From NCBI RefSeq assembly GCF_000488255.1, contig NZ_KI530756.1, positions 1-64,000 on the forward strand: a DNA stretch of 64,000 bases, read 5' to 3'. Of the stretch, positions 27,194 through 36,332 are shown in pieces. This stretch comes from Acinetobacter indicus CIP 110367 (GTDB taxonomy: Bacteria; Pseudomonadota; Gammaproteobacteria; Pseudomonadales; Moraxellaceae). The notes beneath the pieces are model-generated. The model had not been told where the DNA came from and ran no database searches. It saw only the letters and a program-made list of their open reading frames with translations. Made by a program: the position numbers and the translations under genes. The number at the start of each line of letters is the position of its first letter. The stretch's first letter is position 1.

Positions 27194-27273
27194 ACGCCCC
27201 TTGAATGAATTCATCCGTTTATTTTTGACTGGCCATACAGATTTGCTGTTGGCTAAATCAATGGAGTTACACC

Positions 27274-27510
27274 ATGTCTAAGGTTTGCCAAGTTACCGGC
27301 AAGCGTCCAGTCGTTGGTAACAACGTCTCACACGCCAACAACAAAACTAAGCGCCGGTTCGAGCCGAACCTGCACCACCACCGTTTCTGGTTAGAAAGCG
27401 AAAAACGTTTTGTACGTCTTCGTTTAACCACTAAAGGTATGCGTATTATCGACAAATTGGGCATTGAAAAGGTTGTTGCTGACCTACGTGCTCAAGGTCA
27501 AAAGATCTAA
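27274..27510 (+). CDS. rpmB: 50S ribosomal protein L28
   Basis: A 78-residue ribosomal protein of the large subunit. [29 protein letters not shown] is characteristic. GGAGTT precedes the ATG. It is followed after 16 bp by rpmG, the standard bacterial pair. Confidence 0.98.
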
Positions 27511-27526
27511 GTAAGGAGTCAGGACA

Positions 27527-27682
27527 ATGCGTGATAAGATTCGCTTAGTTTCTACAGCTGGTACAGGTTATTTCTATACCACGACTAAAAACAAACGTAC
27601 TATGCCGGAAAAAATGGAAATCAAAAAATTTGATCCAAAAATCCGTCAACACGTAATCTTCAAAGAAGCTAAAATCAAATAA
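27527..27682 (+). CDS. rpmG: 50S ribosomal protein L33
   Basis: A 51-residue ribosomal protein: [20 protein letters not shown], then [20 protein letters not shown], ending KEAKIK. There is no CxxC pair, so it is the zinc-independent type. AAGGAGTCAGGACA precedes the ATG. A strong terminator ends the rpmBG transcript. Confidence 0.97.
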   Translation: MRDKIRLVSTAGTGYFYTTTKNKRTMPEKMEIKKFDPKIRQHVIFKEAKIK

Positions 27683-27695
27683 TTTTGGCTTTTTG

Positions 27696-27728
27696 AAAAA
27701 AACGACCTCTCTGCAGGTCGTTTTTTTT
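27696..27728 (+). terminator. rpmBG terminator
   Basis: AACGACCT and AGGTCGTT pair around a short loop and are followed by eight T. Confidence 0.9.
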
Positions 27729-27829
27729 GCACTTTTTTTCTTCCAGTTGTTAAAATTTCCTGATCTTTTCAATCTGGCACTCTCTGTGCTTGTCTTTTTT
27801 ACCCTTAACCTTGGCTTAAGGAGTTGTTA

Positions 27830-29548
27830 GTGCCGCATGATGTAGAACTTATTATCTTATTGGCTGTCGGCTTTGGACTGGCCTTACTGTTCGGCTATAT
27901 TGCCGCCCGTTTACGTTTACCGCCCCTGATCGGTTATCTGGTGGCCGGTATCCTGATTAGTCCAAATACGCCCGGCGTGGTCGGTGATATTCACCTGGCC
28001 AACCAGCTGGCTGAACTGGGTGTGATGTTCCTGATGTTTGGCGTCGGGATGCATTTCTCGCTCAATGACCTGATGCAAGTCAAACGGATTGCCCTGCCCG
28101 GTGCCATCCTGCAGATTACTGTCGCCACTTTACTGGGGATTGGAGTCTCGATGATGTGGGGCTGGAGTTTCGGCTCTGCACTAGTGTTCGGTCTTAGCCT
28201 GTCCTGTGCCAGTACGGTAGTTCTACTCAAAGCACTGGGGGATCGCGGCCTGCTAGACTCGGTCAACGGCAAGATTGCCGTGGGCTGGCTGCTGGTCGAA
28301 GATCTGGTGATGGTACTGGTGCTGGTACTGTTACCGGCTACTGCGGTCCTGTTGGGTGGACAGGCACTTGCCGGTAGTGCAGCTGATGAAAACATCTGGC
28401 TGACACTGGGCATTACCCTGTTAAAAGTCACCGGCTTTATTGCCTTTATGCTGATTATCGGAAAACGATTGGTACCCTGGATTATGCAGGTAGTGGCGCG
28501 TCTGGGTTCCCGTGAACTGTTTACCCTGACTGTGGTCGCGGCGGCCGTGTCAATTGCCTTTGGTGCCTATAAAGTCTTTGGTGTGTCGATGGCACTGGGC
28601 GCCTTCTTTGCCGGTATGGTGGTGAAAGAGTCTGACTTTAGCCATCGTGCTGAAGAAGAAACCCTGCCGCTACGGGAGATTTTCTCGATCCTGTTCTTCG
28701 TGTCGGTGGGGATGCTGTTTGACCCGCGGATTCTGCTGGAAGAACCGCTGCATGTGCTGGCAGTGGTCGGCATTATCATGATTGGTAAAACCATTGCCGC
28801 CATGGCCCTGGTCCTGTTCTTCCGCTACCCGATTAACACTGCATTAACGGTGGGTGCTTCACTGGCGCAGATTGGTGAATTCTCCTTTATTCTGGCCACG
28901 CTCGGCGTATCGTTACAGTTGCTGTCTCTAGAAGGTCAAAACCTGATTCTGGCCGGTGCCCTGATTTCCATTACCTTAAACACCTTCCTGTTTTCGGCGA
29001 TTGAACCGGTACAGCGCTGGATTCGCGAGCGCTCACATCTGGCCCGTTTGCTGGAACGCAGTGGCGACCCGCTGGCGATGTTACCCGATGAAGTTTCACA
29101 AGATTACCTGCGTGATCAGGTGGTGATTATTGGCCATGGTGAAGTTGGCCGCCGCATTACCAAAAACCTGATGGCAGAAAATATCAAGGTGGTGATTGCC
29201 GAAGAAAACCGTGAGATTGTCGAAAACCTGCGGGAAAAAGGCATTGCTGCGGTATCTGGTGTGGCCACTGAGCCTGGAGTACTGATTCAGGCACATATTC
29301 AACATGCCCGTTTACTGGTGATTTCACCGATGGACATTATTGATATTCATAAAATTGTTGATATTGCCACCACTTTGAATCCGCAAATTCAGGTGCTGAT
29401 CTGCGCGGAAAGCAAAGAAGAAGCCGAAGTCATTCGCCGTGACAATATCGGTGAGGTGTACTTTGCCAAAGAAGAAATGGCCAAGAACATGAGCAATCAT
29501 ATTTTAAACCAGATTGAAATTGCCCATCATCAACCACCCTCACATTAA
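27830..29548 (+). CDS. ybaL: Kef-type cation:proton antiporter (YbaL-like)
   Basis: A 572-residue inner-membrane monovalent cation:proton antiporter 2 protein. About twelve membrane helices fill residues 1-390 (GYLVAGILISPNTPGVVGD, GVGMHFSL, ALGAFFAGMVVKESDF). A cytoplasmic TrkA-N/RCK domain starts at DQVVIIGHGEVGRRITKNL. Similarity is to YbaL/KefB. The start is GTG at 27830, six bases after AAGGAG; a TTG at 27824 abuts that motif and is unlikely. The ligand controlling the RCK domain is unknown. Confidence 0.87.
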   Translation: MPHDVELIILLAVGFGLALLFGYIAARLRLPPLIGYLVAGILISPNTPGVVGDIHLANQLAELGVMFLMFGVGMHFSLNDLMQVKRIALPGAILQITVATLLGIGVSMMWGWSFGSALVFGLSLSCASTVVLLKALGDRGLLDSVNGKIAVGWLLVEDLVMVLVLVLLPATAVLLGGQALAGSAADENIWLTLGITLLKVTGFIAFMLIIGKRLVPWIMQVVARLGSRELFTLTVVAAAVSIAFGAYKVFGVSMALGAFFAGMVVKESDFSHRAEEETLPLREIFSILFFVSVGMLFDPRILLEEPLHVLAVVGIIMIGKTIAAMALVLFFRYPINTALTVGASLAQIGEFSFILATLGVSLQLLSLEGQNLILAGALISITLNTFLFSAIEPVQRWIRERSHLARLLERSGDPLAMLPDEVSQDYLRDQVVIIGHGEVGRRITKNLMAENIKVVIAEENREIVENLREKGIAAVSGVATEPGVLIQAHIQHARLLVISPMDIIDIHKIVDIATTLNPQIQVLICAESKEEAEVIRRDNIGEVYFAKEEMAKNMSNHILNQIEIAHHQPPSH

Positions 29549-29559
29549 GCCTCAGGCAC

Positions 29560-29588
29560 AAAAAAGCGCACCTTCAGGTGCGCTTTTG
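29560..29588. terminator. bidirectional terminator
   Basis: AAAAGCGCACCT and AGGTGCGCTTTT form a perfect 12-bp stem around TC. It lies between convergent genes. Confidence 0.9.
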
Positions 29589-29608
29589 CATTCCAGAGCA
29601 TGAGCCGA

Positions 29609-29887
29609 CTAGCTCAGATACTTCGGCTGCTCATCAACCACTTCGGCCTGCCATTCATTGACCTGCTTTTCCAGCAGCCCGAATAATGCGGCCTGAATCA
29701 TGTGCTGGGCGACAATTGGCGTCTGATCTCCCAGCAGGGCTTTGACTTCATCATTAAACTGAATTTTGACCAGAGGTTCCTGTTCTGAACCAGCATTACG
29801 CAATGCCAACTCACCACCTTCAAGCTGAACCAATTCCAAAATCGCGTCCTGATTTCCAAATAAGGCTTTTAACTGTTCTATAGACAT
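29609..29887 (-). CDS. conserved small protein of unknown function
   Basis: A 92-residue acidic protein (MSIEQLKALFGNQDAILELV, ending NEWQAEVVDEQPKYLS). It has mixed beta/alpha character and no motif I recognise. The strong ribosome-binding site GGAGGAATT directly before ATG 29887 decides the start; the frame runs open upstream to 29932. It is followed by the bidirectional terminator at 29560-29588. Confidence 0.7.
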   Translation of the reverse strand: MSIEQLKALFGNQDAILELVQLEGGELALRNAGSEQEPLVKIQFNDEVKALLGDQTPIVAQHMIQAALFGLLEKQVNEWQAEVVDEQPKYLS

Positions 29888-29989
29888 AATTCCTCCATGT
29901 TCAACATGGTGGCAAAGATGGACTCTTTGCATCGCTTAGATAGTTAATATGATGTCAGGTTTTCAGAATTCAAGGGACACTGGTCGGGT

Positions 29990-30493
29990 TTAGAATTCCA
30001 CCATTTCATTTCTGAAACCATCAATTAACTGCATCAGCTCACGATGCCATTCACGCAGGATTTTGGTATCTGGCAGCCATGCTTGCGGGGTTTGAGTGAC
30101 TTTAATAATCAGGTTCGATGAAGTCTCATCTTCCGGTTCCGGTGCGCTTGGCTCCGGCGTATACTGACAAAGACGATAAGCGCGTTTTAATTCAGCAATA
30201 AAGCCTTCTTTGGCCAGTTTTTGCAGAATCACCACTTCAGGCGATACCTGACCTTTGGCCGCCATCGCTTCTTCAATTGATTTTAAAGTCGGCTGCAGCT
30301 CATTCAGGCGGTAGTAACGCACCAGTTCCTGCAAAAAGGCCAGTACAGCACCATGCAGATGAAACACCGCTGCTTCGCGATGTGCCTGCGCCTGCTGGAT
30401 ATGTTCGGTTTGTTCGGCTTGCTGACATGAAAGACGGGCAAAATACAGTTTTTGATTGGTACGGTCGGCATGAAAGCGAGCAACACGGGACAT
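29990..30493 (-). CDS. helical protein resembling the DUF6586 family
   Basis: A 167-residue soluble protein. The N-terminus MSRVARFHADRTNQKLYFARLSC resembles a gamma-proteobacterial family with a TNQKLYLARL motif. A long helix with repeated Gln/His follows, then an acidic proline-rich linker (EPSAPEPEDE) and a C-terminal helix. Family assignment is from memory of that N-terminal motif. Function is unknown. Confidence 0.65.
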   Translation of the reverse strand: MSRVARFHADRTNQKLYFARLSCQQAEQTEHIQQAQAHREAAVFHLHGAVLAFLQELVRYYRLNELQPTLKSIEEAMAAKGQVSPEVVILQKLAKEGFIAELKRAYRLCQYTPEPSAPEPEDETSSNLIIKVTQTPQAWLPDTKILREWHRELMQLIDGFRNEMVEF

Positions 30494-30639
30494 GAATAGC
30501 GTTCCTAAATTTTGGCTTTTATTTCAACATTAAGCTTAAACGCTCTGCGTCCAAATGCCCAACAAAAAATACATATGAGCGCTATCATCAGCATCGATAT
30601 TTTCTACGATAAGTTTAAATAGAGAAAAATGCAGCGCTA

Positions 30640-30663
30640 AAAAAGGAGCCTCTAAGGACTCCT
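30640..30663 (-). terminator. terminator of the RRM gene
   Basis: On the minus strand AGGAGTCC and AGGCTCCT pair with one mismatch and are followed by six T. Confidence 0.7.
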
Positions 30664-30671
30664 GTTGATGT

Positions 30672-30923
30672 TCAAGCTTTCGGCTTGTCTTCCGCAGCTT
30701 TAACGCGAATGCCAGCACCTTTGACTTTCAGGGTATTCAGGCCCTTAATCGCTTTGACGGCTTCACGACCATGCGGCATTTCCACAAAGCCAAACCCTTT
30801 GGACTTGCCACTGTCAGCCTCTTTAACAATCACCGCAGATTCTACTGTGCCAAACGGCTGAAACAGCGCCAGCAGTTCAGCATCGGTGATGGAACGCTCT
30901 AAATTACGTACAAGAATTTTCAT
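30672..30923 (-). CDS. single RRM RNA-binding protein
   Basis: An 83-residue protein consisting of one RNA recognition motif. RNP2 is ILVRNL (residues 3-8) and RNP1 is KGFGFVEM (about 42-49). The rest fits the beta-alpha-beta-beta-alpha-beta pattern, with a lysine/alanine C-terminus. Bacterial single-RRM proteins of the RbpA/Rbp group are often cold- or stress-responsive. It stands alone, with its own terminator, and the RNA targets are not deducible. Confidence 0.88.
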   Translation of the reverse strand: MKILVRNLERSITDAELLALFQPFGTVESAVIVKEADSGKSKGFGFVEMPHGREAVKAIKGLNTLKVKGAGIRVKAAEDKPKA

Positions 30924-31015
30924 TTACTTTTTCCAAATAGGCCAAATCATCCAAAAGCATGCGCCTACTCTACTCTGGAGATTGTGCATCAAGCTGCACA
31001 ACACATGGCTCTAGT

Positions 31016-33007
31016 TTAATCGAGATCAATCCCAAAATCTAAACGAATCTTCTGGCGTTCGATCAGCGCGCTTTTAACGGTCTGTTCACGGGTTTTATAA
31101 TGGGTTTCACTTTGACACAGGTTACGGGTCAAATCATTCAGGAAATAGCTTTCCACAGTACGCCCCTGTTCATCGACCGTATCTCTGGCCCACCAGCTGA
31201 TGTTCTGCTTGGTCAGAATCAGCTCGTTTTGCGCCCGGGTTAAAGCCACATACAGCACCCGGCGTTCTTCTTCGACTTCGTCAAAATTCCCTTGCGCCCG
31301 TGCATGTGGATACTGCCCGGCAGTGACATTGGCCACATAGCAGACCTTCTGCTCGGTACCTTTGGCCGAGTGAATGGTAATGAGCGTGACCACGTCATCA
31401 TCTGACTGGCGCTCAATTTCACTAATCGAAATCGGATCGAGCACATATTCTTCCAGAAACTCGCTGAGCTGACCGTGTTTGCTGGCCAGCTGCTTGACCA
31501 GATCAAAATCTTTAAGCCGTTTTGACCAGTCTTTTTTGGCGTAATTCTGTTCCAGCTGCTCCACCAGTGCCTCAATCGCCAGACTGACACAGACGTCGAC
31601 TTTCTGTTTCAGTACCGCCATTTGCTTCATAATCAAAATGGTTTTATCCGGAATCCGGCCAAATTTCTCCAGCTTTTCCGCAATCTGCTCCATTTCCGGA
31701 TTCAACAATAACTGCTGTGCCAGTTTACTGGCACCGACATCTCCCACGCCATTCCACAGGGTCAGAAAACGCATCCAGGCAATATCATCGGCCGGATTGG
31801 CAATGACTCGCAGCAGACTGAGCAAATCCTTGACATGCGCCGATTCCAGTAATTTCATGCCGCCAATAAAACGATACGGAACATTGGCGGCAATAAAGGC
31901 CGCTTCAATATGCCGCGCGGCAAAACTAGAACGCACCAGCACCATATGCTCCTGCCATGCTGCGCCCTGGATAAAGTGACGCTCTTTGATATCAATGGCA
32001 ATCCATTTGGCTTCATCAAACTCATTCGGGAAAATGTGCATGCGCGGTTTTAAGCCGCTGCCACGATACGCCTCCAGCCGTTTGTCATAGCCGATCGGAC
32101 TTTGATCCAGCAACCAGTTCGACAGATCCAGAATTTCCTGGGTTGAACGATAGTTGCGCTCCAGCTTATAAATCTGGGCACCCGGAACACGTTCTTTAAA
32201 ATGATGAATATTTTCAAAGTCAGCACCACGGAAACCGTAAATCGACTGCGCATCATCACCAACACAGAACAGCTGCACCCGCTCTTTTAACGGCTCCAGC
32301 AAGGCCCATTGCAAAGGATTGGTGTCCTGCATTTCATCGACCAGCATGTGCTGGCACAATGATGCGACATAATCGACCAGCCCCTCTGACTGGGCCAGCG
32401 CCGAGGCGACAATTGCCAGAATATCGTCATAATCCAGAAAATGACGCACCTGCTTGCGCGCTTCATATTCTTTCATGATCTCGGCAATCTGATCTTTATA
32501 ATCCAGACATTCCGGTAACTGTTTTTCCAGCGCAATACTCAGTTTTTGCCGGGTATTGCGGGCAAAAGAATACAGGTCACACAGCTGCTGTGGCTTGGGC
32601 AAGGCATTTGGATTTTTCTTGTCATCTTTACCACGCAGCAAACGGAACATCATGATCTGGTCATCACGATCAATAATCGAGAACTGTTCCAGCCCAAAGG
32701 CTTTCGGAATCCGGCGCAGCAGATACATACAGAAGGTATGGAAGGTAGAAGCACGCAAGCCCTTGGCCTGCTCGCCCAGCGCCAGCTCGACCCGCGCTAC
32801 AATTTCAGCAGCGGCACGGCGGGTAAAGGTTAAAATCTGGATCTGGTTGGCCGGAACGCCCTGATCAATCAGATAAGCTGCACGCGCCACAATGGTTTTG
32901 GTTTTGCCACAGCCAGCCCCAGCCAAGACCAAACTATGCTTTGCTTCAGTGGTGGCTGCATTTTTCTGTTGGGGATTTAACTCGTCGATGAGCTGTGCAA
33001 GTGACAT
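31016..33007 (-). CDS. UvrD/Rep-type SF1 ATP-dependent helicase
   Basis: A 663-residue superfamily 1A 3'-5' DNA helicase. Motifs in order: I AGAGCGKTKTI, Ia LTFTRRAA, II VDEMQDTN, III VGDDAQSIYGFRGAD, IV ERNYRSTQEI, V TIHSAKGTEQ, VI VLYVALTRAQ. The protein is shorter than UvrD proper and sits nearer to Rep or other small UvrD-like helicases. A role in replication restart or repair is inferred from class. It is probably monocistronic. Confidence 0.87.
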   Translation of the reverse strand: MSLAQLIDELNPQQKNAATTEAKHSLVLAGAGCGKTKTIVARAAYLIDQGVPANQIQILTFTRRAAAEIVARVELALGEQAKGLRASTFHTFCMYLLRRIPKAFGLEQFSIIDRDDQIMMFRLLRGKDDKKNPNALPKPQQLCDLYSFARNTRQKLSIALEKQLPECLDYKDQIAEIMKEYEARKQVRHFLDYDDILAIVASALAQSEGLVDYVASLCQHMLVDEMQDTNPLQWALLEPLKERVQLFCVGDDAQSIYGFRGADFENIHHFKERVPGAQIYKLERNYRSTQEILDLSNWLLDQSPIGYDKRLEAYRGSGLKPRMHIFPNEFDEAKWIAIDIKERHFIQGAAWQEHMVLVRSSFAARHIEAAFIAANVPYRFIGGMKLLESAHVKDLLSLLRVIANPADDIAWMRFLTLWNGVGDVGASKLAQQLLLNPEMEQIAEKLEKFGRIPDKTILIMKQMAVLKQKVDVCVSLAIEALVEQLEQNYAKKDWSKRLKDFDLVKQLASKHGQLSEFLEEYVLDPISISEIERQSDDDVVTLITIHSAKGTEQKVCYVANVTAGQYPHARAQGNFDEVEEERRVLYVALTRAQNELILTKQNISWWARDTVDEQGRTVESYFLNDLTRNLCQSETHYKTREQTVKSALIERQKIRLDFGIDLD

Positions 33008-33075
33008 ACCAAATCATTTCTCGAAAATTCAAAGCGAGATCTTATCATAAGCATCCCATCAATATAAAAACTAGC

Positions 33076-33429
33076 CTATTTGTAAACCCGGATCGTTTTC
33101 GAATTGAGTACTTCGTATTGCAGCCCCAGCTGTCTGGTCGTTACGTCCAAAAATTCAAAAAAGTTCGAATTGCGTAAATGACGGGGGAATTGATGATTCA
33201 TGTCGACATCTGAATCCACAATCAGCGTGACCTTCTTTTCAATTGCCAGCAGATTTTTTAAAACGTTCAGATGCATCTCATCAAAATGAAAAGACAGTAC
33301 TCTCGGCTGTGAGTTTTGCTGTACAGGATTTTTCTTGAGATAATTTTGCATATTTTCGCGGTAGGCTGGTTTTGCAAAACCGTGTACGGTGATGCAGCTT
33401 AATATCAAAACCAAGATGATCTTTTTCAT
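33076..33429 (-). CDS. exported orphan STN/secretin-N0-like protein
   Basis: A 117-residue secreted protein. After a signal peptide (MKKIILVLILSCITVHGFA) the domain reads VLSFHFDEMHLNVLKNLLAIEKKVTLIVDSDVD, then FFEFLDVTTRQLGLQYEVLNSKTIRVYK. That order (strand, VLKNLL helix, strand, LDVTTRQLGLQY helix, final IRVYK strand) fits the short STN domain found at the start of secretins and some TonB receptors. Here no channel domain follows. ATG 33429 has GGAAATT upstream and starts the signal peptide. Confidence 0.6.
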   Translation of the reverse strand: MKKIILVLILSCITVHGFAKPAYRENMQNYLKKNPVQQNSQPRVLSFHFDEMHLNVLKNLLAIEKKVTLIVDSDVDMNHQFPRHLRNSNFFEFLDVTTRQLGLQYEVLNSKTIRVYK

Positions 33430-33476
33430 AATTTCCCTATTTATCATTTTTTAAACCCTATTGGCATCTGGGTTTA

Positions 33477-34616
33477 TCAAGCTTTCTTTAGCGATCGCAT
33501 GACATTTTCGACGCTGTCGGTTAAATTATTTTCCGCATTTCGAATCGCATCTTCTACTGAAATATCAGGTGGATTAATACCAATAATCTGTGTAAATCCC
33601 GCCTCCAGCAGTGGCTCAATATCTTCACCAATCATTCCTGCAAACGCATAGACCGGTTTATTCAAGCCTTTCGCAACCTGTGCCACACCAAATGGGGTTT
33701 TACCCATGAAGGTCTGCCGATCAATTTTCCCTTCGCCGGTCAGGACCACATCGGCCTGTGCAATTTTTTCAGCCAACCAGGTTTGCTGAATCAGCAGTTC
33801 AACACCTGACTGAATTTTTGCGCGAGCAAAAGCAAGCAAGCCAAAACCCAGTCCACCGGCAGCACCAGCCCCGGCCTGATGTTGGACCTTGACCCCAAGC
33901 GTTGCTTCAACCAGATTGGCAAAATAACCCAAGTTCTGATCGAGAATTTTGACCAGCTCCGGTGTGGCACCTTTTTGCGGTCCAAAAATGGCCGAGGCGC
34001 CATGTTCACCACAGAGCGGATTATTGACATCGCTGGCAATCAGTATCTCGGTGGTTGCCAAACGGGCATCCAGCGCACTGAGGTCAATCTCACAGATCTG
34101 CTTTAAATTACCACCACACGGTTGCACCTCCAGGCCAGCCTGATCTAAAAATTTCACCCCCAACGCCTTCGCCATCCCACTGCCGGCATCATTAGTGACA
34201 CTGCCGCCCAGTCCAATCATGATTTTAGACACGCCCAGATCCAGCGCCTGGCGGATCATCTCGCCAGTGCCATAAGTAGAAGTAAGCGCCGGATTGCGCT
34301 GCGCCAACGGAATAAGATGAATACCATTGGCCTTGGCCATTTCAATGACTGCAGTTTTGCCGTCGTCAATCAGGGCAAAGTAGCTTTCAACCTGTTGCTG
34401 CGGCAAAGGACCGCGTACCCGACACGAAACTTTCTGCCCGGTACATGCATTTAACAGGGCATCGACGGTGCCTTCACCGCCATCGGCCAGCGGTACCAAG
34501 CGACAGATTGCATCCGGAAACTGCCGCAAGATTCCGCGCTGCATGGCCAGGGCGGCCTGTACTGAGCTCAGGCTTTCTTTAAAGGAATCTGGTGCAATCA
34601 CAAAACGAAGTGGCAT
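33477..34616 (-). CDS. glycerate 2-kinase (GarK/GlxK family)
   Basis: Phosphorylates D-glycerate to 2-phosphoglycerate, linking glyoxylate or glucarate degradation to glycolysis. 379 residues. The N-terminus RFVIAPDSFKESLSS and ADGGEGTVDALL are family signatures, as are GLGGSVTNDAGSGMAKALG, EQH/GPQKGATP and VLTGEGKIDRQTFMGK. No other glyoxylate genes are adjacent. Confidence 0.92.
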   Translation of the reverse strand: MPLRFVIAPDSFKESLSSVQAALAMQRGILRQFPDAICRLVPLADGGEGTVDALLNACTGQKVSCRVRGPLPQQQVESYFALIDDGKTAVIEMAKANGIHLIPLAQRNPALTSTYGTGEMIRQALDLGVSKIMIGLGGSVTNDAGSGMAKALGVKFLDQAGLEVQPCGGNLKQICEIDLSALDARLATTEILIASDVNNPLCGEHGASAIFGPQKGATPELVKILDQNLGYFANLVEATLGVKVQHQAGAGAAGGLGFGLLAFARAKIQSGVELLIQQTWLAEKIAQADVVLTGEGKIDRQTFMGKTPFGVAQVAKGLNKPVYAFAGMIGEDIEPLLEAGFTQIIGINPPDISVEDAIRNAENNLTDSVENVMRSLKKA

Positions 34617-34672
34617 GTGGTTTATCCCCAGCGTGGGTGTCCATTGTGGATAAGTGTTGGCTTATCCGCATA

Positions 34673-35431
34673 TTAGCGTAGCCAGCCAATTTCCGCAGCG
34701 GTCAGGTCATTAATGACGGTGTATTGCAGGCTGTCCGGCATTTTGCTGGTGCTGCTACTTAGCGGAATATGCCCGCCCATTAACTCAGCTTTCTGCTGTG
34801 GATAGCGTGGCTGTTGCTGCGGGTTGGCATAACCCAGCGGATAAATCGGCAGTCCGGTGGCCAGATCATATTTATCACGGGCGCCAAAAGCATGCAGTAA
34901 TTCATGTGCCAGTACCACATGATTCTGCTGGTTCTGACGCTCGGCGGCAAACAGGTTAACCGAACCAATCCGGCCTTTTTCCAGCGCGGTAGAATGTTTT
35001 AAAGCTTTTTGATGAGCTGGATCATAATAGTTTAAATACAGGGTCACATGCGGTGCGCCATCAACTGACTGATGCTGACGCCAGGCATAAAACCGGAACT
35101 TGAGACTCCAGATGATGCTATCGAGTAAAGAAGCCTGTTCCGGTACCTGTGGCGGCAACTGTTTCAGTTCCCGGCCAAGCTGCAGATAAAAATATACCGG
35201 TTGCTGGCGATACTGTGCTGCGGCCTGCTGCAAATACTGCTGCACCGTTTGAAAACTGCTGTTAGACAGCTGCTGGATATAAAGCTGCGTGCTGTCCTGT
35301 CCATCAGCATTCACCGGATGCAAGAGCACCCGCACCGGTTTAGTCCAGTCCTGATTCTGGTCACGATAGGCATTTACCGCCACAATGAAAAGAATCAGCA
35401 ACAGGATCAGGATACGAATCTTTTTCCACAT
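34673..35431 (-). CDS. membrane-anchored metzincin-like metallopeptidase
   Basis: A 252-residue protein with an N-terminal membrane anchor (residues 5-20) and a periplasmic domain. Residues 176-186 are HELLHAFGARD, fitting HExxHxxGxxD: two His and Glu176-type zinc ligands plus a possible third Asp ligand, as in the snapalysin (M7) family. A downstream LMGGHIPLSSS stretch could supply the Met-turn. No substrate or partner is evident. It is close to, and co-directional with, the NYN gene upstream. Confidence 0.72.
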   Translation of the reverse strand: MWKKIRILILLLILFIVAVNAYRDQNQDWTKPVRVLLHPVNADGQDSTQLYIQQLSNSSFQTVQQYLQQAAAQYRQQPVYFYLQLGRELKQLPPQVPEQASLLDSIIWSLKFRFYAWRQHQSVDGAPHVTLYLNYYDPAHQKALKHSTALEKGRIGSVNLFAAERQNQQNHVVLAHELLHAFGARDKYDLATGLPIYPLGYANPQQQPRYPQQKAELMGGHIPLSSSTSKMPDSLQYTVINDLTAAEIGWLR

Positions 35432-35435
35432 CGGC

Positions 35436-36239
35436 TTAAGCGCTCTGTTTTTTGAGTTTTCTCAGATACATCTGACTCATTTCAATTTTGGTTTCAAACA
35501 GATTCAGAGTTTTAATGAGTCCGGAAAGCTTGGCCCGGCCATAGTTTCTGGAATCAAAATCCGGTTTTACCGCGCTGATATATTGCCCGACCATGCCCAG
35601 ATTGGCCCAGCCATTTTCATCGGCATTGTCTTTGACTGCTTTATAAATCAGATTCAGTGTGGCGCGATCCATCATCTCTGCAGCCGGGTTTTCTTTCGGC
35701 ACAGTGCTGGATTTTAGCTCGGAGTTTTTTGCACTTTCTAGGTTCTTTTTGTCCTGAACCGGGCTGATTTCATCTTCTTCAGCATTTTTCAGTTCATTTT
35801 CAGAGATCAGGTTTTCAATATAAATAAATTTATCACAGGCTTTTTTAAAGGCTTCCGGAGTGGATTTTTTGCCAAATCCATAAACACTCAGGCCATTTTC
35901 ACGAATCCGTGAGGCCAGCGGAGTAAAGTCACTGTCACTGGACACAATACAGAAACCATCCAGCGCTCCGGCATAGAGCAAATCCATGGCATCAATAATC
36001 AGGATCATGTCGGTGGCATCTTTGCCTTTGGTATAGGCAAACTGCTGTACCGGGGTAATGGCATGTGGTAACAGCACATCACGCCACTTTTTCAGGGTTT
36101 CACTGCTCCAGTCTCCATAGACCCGTTTCACACTGGCAATACCATATTTGGCCACTTCTTCAAGCACCGAAGCAATAGCGTGAATCGAAGAGTTATCGGC
36201 ATCAATTAACACCGCAAATTTTTTTGTTTGGATATCCAC
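35436..36239 (-). CDS. NYN nuclease-like protein with C-terminal OST-HTH/LOTUS domain
   Basis: A 267-residue protein. Residues about 7-150 are a NYN (PIN-like) domain with the acidic metal-site pattern LIDADN, DATDMILIIDAMD and SSDSDFTPLA. A charged linker follows. The C-terminus (DRATLNLIYKAVKDNADENGWANLGMVGQYI onward) fits the OST-HTH/LOTUS RNA-binding fold. RNA cleavage is expected from the family, but targets are unknown. The stop is 4 bp from the metallopeptidase ATG on the same strand, suggesting coupling. Confidence 0.87.
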   Translation of the reverse strand: MDIQTKKFAVLIDADNSSIHAIASVLEEVAKYGIASVKRVYGDWSSETLKKWRDVLLPHAITPVQQFAYTKGKDATDMILIIDAMDLLYAGALDGFCIVSSDSDFTPLASRIRENGLSVYGFGKKSTPEAFKKACDKFIYIENLISENELKNAEEDEISPVQDKKNLESAKNSELKSSTVPKENPAAEMMDRATLNLIYKAVKDNADENGWANLGMVGQYISAVKPDFDSRNYGRAKLSGLIKTLNLFETKIEMSQMYLRKLKKQSA

Positions 36240-36291
36240 CGGTTCCCCAAGCGCTTATTATTCAAATTTATTGTGGAGTTGATTTTGATAT

Positions 36292-36326
36292 AAAAAATGC
36301 CGACTGATGTCGGCATTTTTTATTTT
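36292..36326 (-). terminator. topA terminator
   Basis: AAATGCCGAC and GTCGGCATTT pair around TGAT; on the minus strand T-rich sequence follows. Confidence 0.88.
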
Positions 36327-36332
36327 TAGCTT

